Shown: one piece after another, positions 4,832 through 6,518 of the stretch
Position numbering within the stretch: the stretch's first letter is position 1
Layout of the letters: every line of letters begins with the position of its first letter
Assembly: GCA_030623665.1 (NCBI GenBank)
Contig: JAUXLO010000104.1
Span: 1-6,518, forward strand
Direction of reading: 5' to 3'
DNA: 6,518 bases
Source: Planctomycetota bacterium
Lineage (GTDB): Bacteria > Planctomycetota > Brocadiia > Brocadiales > Bathyanammoxibiaceae
The notes under the pieces: model-generated
Seen by the model: the letters and a program-made list of their open reading frames with translations, nothing else
The model's database searches: none
Told to the model about the DNA's origin: nothing
Translations under genes and position numbers: made by a program

Positions 4832-6518
4832 CTAATGACCTCCGTTGGCGCCCATCCTTGACTCCATCCTTTGCTGGGCCTGATACATAAACGCCTCCAG
4901 GCGGGTCTGCTCGTTGGTCTCTTCCTGACCGTCGAAGGCCATCTTTATGATTGGGATGCCGCCGTGGTCCTTCTGGAGGCTCTCAAGCAGCGCATTGACG
5001 ACCGTTCCGGGCATGCAGTGGAATGGCACCATATTTATTATACCGTCTATCCCATGCTCCGCATACTCTACTGCCCTGCCCATGCTGAGGATGGCTTCTC
5101 CCCTAAAGGATGGATGCAGGTACTTCTTCCCCTTCTGTATGACGTCCCGGGATGGTGACTCCCTGTAGAAGTGCCTTATATGTCCGCGGAAGGGCCTGGC
5201 CCTCCTGAATGCCTGCCACCGCTGTATAAAGTCTGTTAACAACTCCTTAAAATAAGCGCCCCACCTTCGCTCTCTGACACAGTCCTCCCGCCTGCAGTAT
5301 CCTATATAGTTTATCCACTCCTCAAACGGGGGCAGGATGACCTCGCCTCCCAGCTCCTCAATGCGGTCAACCACGAAGCTGTTAGAATAGGCGCAACTCC
5401 GCACGTATACTTCCCCTATAATACCTATCAGCGGCTTCTGGACGCTTCGGTCTATTGGTATATTTAAGAAGGCATCTCTGCCCTTCTGTGCCACCCTGAG
5501 GAGGTCTTTGCGTTCCTTGGTCCAATCGGCACCCATTTGCACGAAGTGTTTGTACACGGCGTTAGACTGCCCCTTGTCGATCTCATAGGGGCGTGTCTCC
5601 CTCAACATCCTCTGCAGATAGTCGACCAGCAGAATGCCCCGCCATGCCAGCTTCTTAAAGTCAGTTCCCAGAGACGCCATATTCGCCTGGTAATCTTTGT
5701 CCTGGTCGAGGGTGATTACGGGAACGTCTTTGAACCCAATGTCGTCAAGCACCATGCGGTGGAATCTGTTATATTGCCCAAAACGGCATGGTCCGTAGGC
5801 CGTGGCCATGAAGAAGGCGCTACGATTGCGGTCAAAGTCCTTACTGTTGGCCTTCTTAACGATGTCGCCCGTGGTCAGGATGGCGGGATAGCACTCCTTG
5901 CCGGACGTAAGTTTTCGGCCTATGTCCAGGCTTTCCTTGTCGGGCATCGGCAGCGCCTCCGCATCAACGCCACAGGCATACATGGCGGCGGCCATAGGAT
6001 ATATATGGTCGTCCATATACGGAATGAACACCTTACGCTTGGTCTTGGCATTATCCGTCAGACTTAACGTAACCGGCGGTTTATGCACGTACGCTGCAGC
6101 CTTCCTGACGTTCTTCAAGCTGTCAAGGTATGCCTCACAGCGTGTTATGACACCGGCATCGGCGCTATGCTCATCTATCTCTATCGTGAGCTGCGGCTTG
6201 TGGGACAGTTCCTTCTCAAAATGCTTCAATATAAAGGCGTCCGGGCCACACCCGAAGTTGGTTATGTACAGCGGGAAAAGCCTCTTGTCCCTGCCAATCA
6301 GCCTTGCCGCAGCTATAATCTTCTGCCCCGACCTCCAGTACATGTGCGCATACTCCTCGGCAATCTCTACCACGTCCAGCGGCAACATATCCATCGGTAT
6401 AGCGAGGACGCCAAGCTCCTTGAGCTTGTCGGGGATGTTCAGGTTTACGCCACGGTCACAGGAGTTATACGACCTCCCCACTATTACCAGTGCCATGTCG
6501 TCCTCTCCAAGGTCTTCC
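4832..6518 (-). CDS. Acyl-CoA dehydratase activase-related protein, C-terminal part (5' end beyond window)
   Basis: Part of a very large protein of the CoA-substrate-specific enzyme activase group (COG3580/COG3581-like, with DUF2229). Relatives pair one or two BcrAD/BadFG ATPase domains with these regions and are linked by homology to ATP-driven electron injection into radical 2-hydroxyacyl-CoA or benzoyl-CoA dehydratase/reductase systems. 561 residues are visible. Numbered from the Met at 6496: VGRSYNSCDRGVNLNIP 6-22, NFGCGPDAF 80-88, EIDEHSADAGVITRCEA 106-122, SGKECYPA 198-205, AYGPCRFGQY 233-242, VPFHCMPGTVV 490-500 and DGQEETNEQTRLEAF 522-536. The repeated conserved Cys (13, 83, 120, 202, 237, 494) could carry an iron-sulfur centre, which is inference. 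The Met at 6496 is probably not the true start: the frame stays open upstream (EDLGEDD) to the window edge and relatives have this segment mid-protein. The ATPase domain would be off the right edge. The substrate is unknown. Confidence 0.92.
   Translation of the reverse strand, partial: EDLGEDDMALVIVGRSYNSCDRGVNLNIPDKLKELGVLAIPMDMLPLDVVEIAEEYAHMYWRSGQKIIAAARLIGRDKRLFPLYITNFGCGPDAFILKHFEKELSHKPQLTIEIDEHSADAGVITRCEAYLDSLKNVRKAAAYVHKPPVTLSLTDNAKTKRKVFIPYMDDHIYPMAAAMYACGVDAEALPMPDKESLDIGRKLTSGKECYPAILTTGDIVKKANSKDFDRNRSAFFMATAYGPCRFGQYNRFHRMVLDDIGFKDVPVITLDQDKDYQANMASLGTDFKKLAWRGILLVDYLQRMLRETRPYEIDKGQSNAVYKHFVQMGADWTKERKDLLRVAQKGRDAFLNIPIDRSVQKPLIGIIGEVYVRSCAYSNSFVVDRIEELGGEVILPPFEEWINYIGYCRREDCVRERRWGAYFKELLTDFIQRWQAFRRARPFRGHIRHFYRESPSRDVIQKGKKYLHPSFRGEAILSMGRAVEYAEHGIDGIINMVPFHCMPGTVVNALLESLQKDHGGIPIIKMAFDGQEETNEQTRLEAFMYQAQQRMESRMGANGGH
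4838..4843 (-). promoter_or_regulatory. Shine-Dalgarno for leuD, inside the upstream gene
   Basis: Minus-strand GGAGGT, ten bases before the GTG start at 4827 and overlapping the penultimate codons of the activase-like gene. The overlap with the upstream reading frame and the four-base gap suggest translational coupling. Confidence 0.65.

Noticed and set aside
4463..4861. 132-codon plus-strand frame
   Set aside because: Antisense shadow of leuD, which has clear LeuD motifs throughout.
5537..6067. 176-codon plus-strand frame
   Set aside because: Antisense shadow of the activase-like gene, whose conserved motifs fill this stretch.
6494..6496. ATG at 6496 as the true start of the activase-like gene
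   Set aside because: The frame stays open upstream to the window edge, there is no clear ribosome-binding site, and relatives have this sequence in mid-protein.

Overview
The window is a gene-dense piece of bacterial chromosome with four convincing protein genes on the minus strand and one on the plus strand. Starts are mixed (TTG, two GTG, one ATG), and every stop codon visible in the window is TAG. The lineage cannot be fixed from this window. A very large acyl-CoA dehydratase activase-type protein points to an anaerobic or microaerophilic metabolism. A short dispersed-type palindromic repeat beginning TGTCATTGCGAGCG is of a kind familiar to me from several uncultured or environmental groups (for example Planctomycetota, Nitrospirota and Desulfobacterota). 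Both are hints only.

Layout from left to right. (1) 1-975, minus: an M24-family Xaa-Pro aminopeptidase starting at TTG; its last few dozen residues lie beyond the left edge. (2) 976-1388: 413 bases with no gene but with a cluster of GGCGGA/TCCGCC palindromic motifs. (3) 1389-2759, minus: dnaA. Its reading frame is cut by a single in-frame TAG at 1530-1532, exactly where other DnaA proteins have the conserved Glu of the DNA-binding helix-turn-helix. The missing 46 residues continue in the same frame down to a second TAG at 1389-1391. (4) 2760-3287: a 528-base, relatively AT-rich divergent region between dnaA and the next gene, with short repeats and two doubtful minus-strand small ORFs. (5) 3288-4130, plus: an OGG1-type 8-oxoguanine DNA glycosylase/AP lyase with its catalytic Lys and Asp intact. 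(6) 4131-4326: a convergent gap with a MITE/REP-like hairpin repeat. (7) 4327-4827, minus: a LeuD-type small subunit of the isopropylmalate dehydratase (aconitase) family. (8) 4832-6518, minus: the C-terminal part (561 residues visible) of a giant acyl-CoA dehydratase activase-related protein that runs off the right edge.

How the genes relate. The activase-like gene and leuD are four bases apart, and the leuD Shine-Dalgarno lies inside the activase 3' end, so they are an operon and probably translationally coupled. The glycosylase stands alone between divergent dnaA and the convergent leuD unit. dnaA and the peptidase point the same way but are separated by over 400 bases, so they are probably independent units. 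No DnaA boxes, dnaN or other replication-origin signals were found around dnaA. The most notable feature is the broken dnaA: because TAG also ends the three other genes whose stops are visible, general UAG recoding is unlikely. A nonsense mutation, a specialised truncated DnaA or paralog, or a sequence error are the realistic options.
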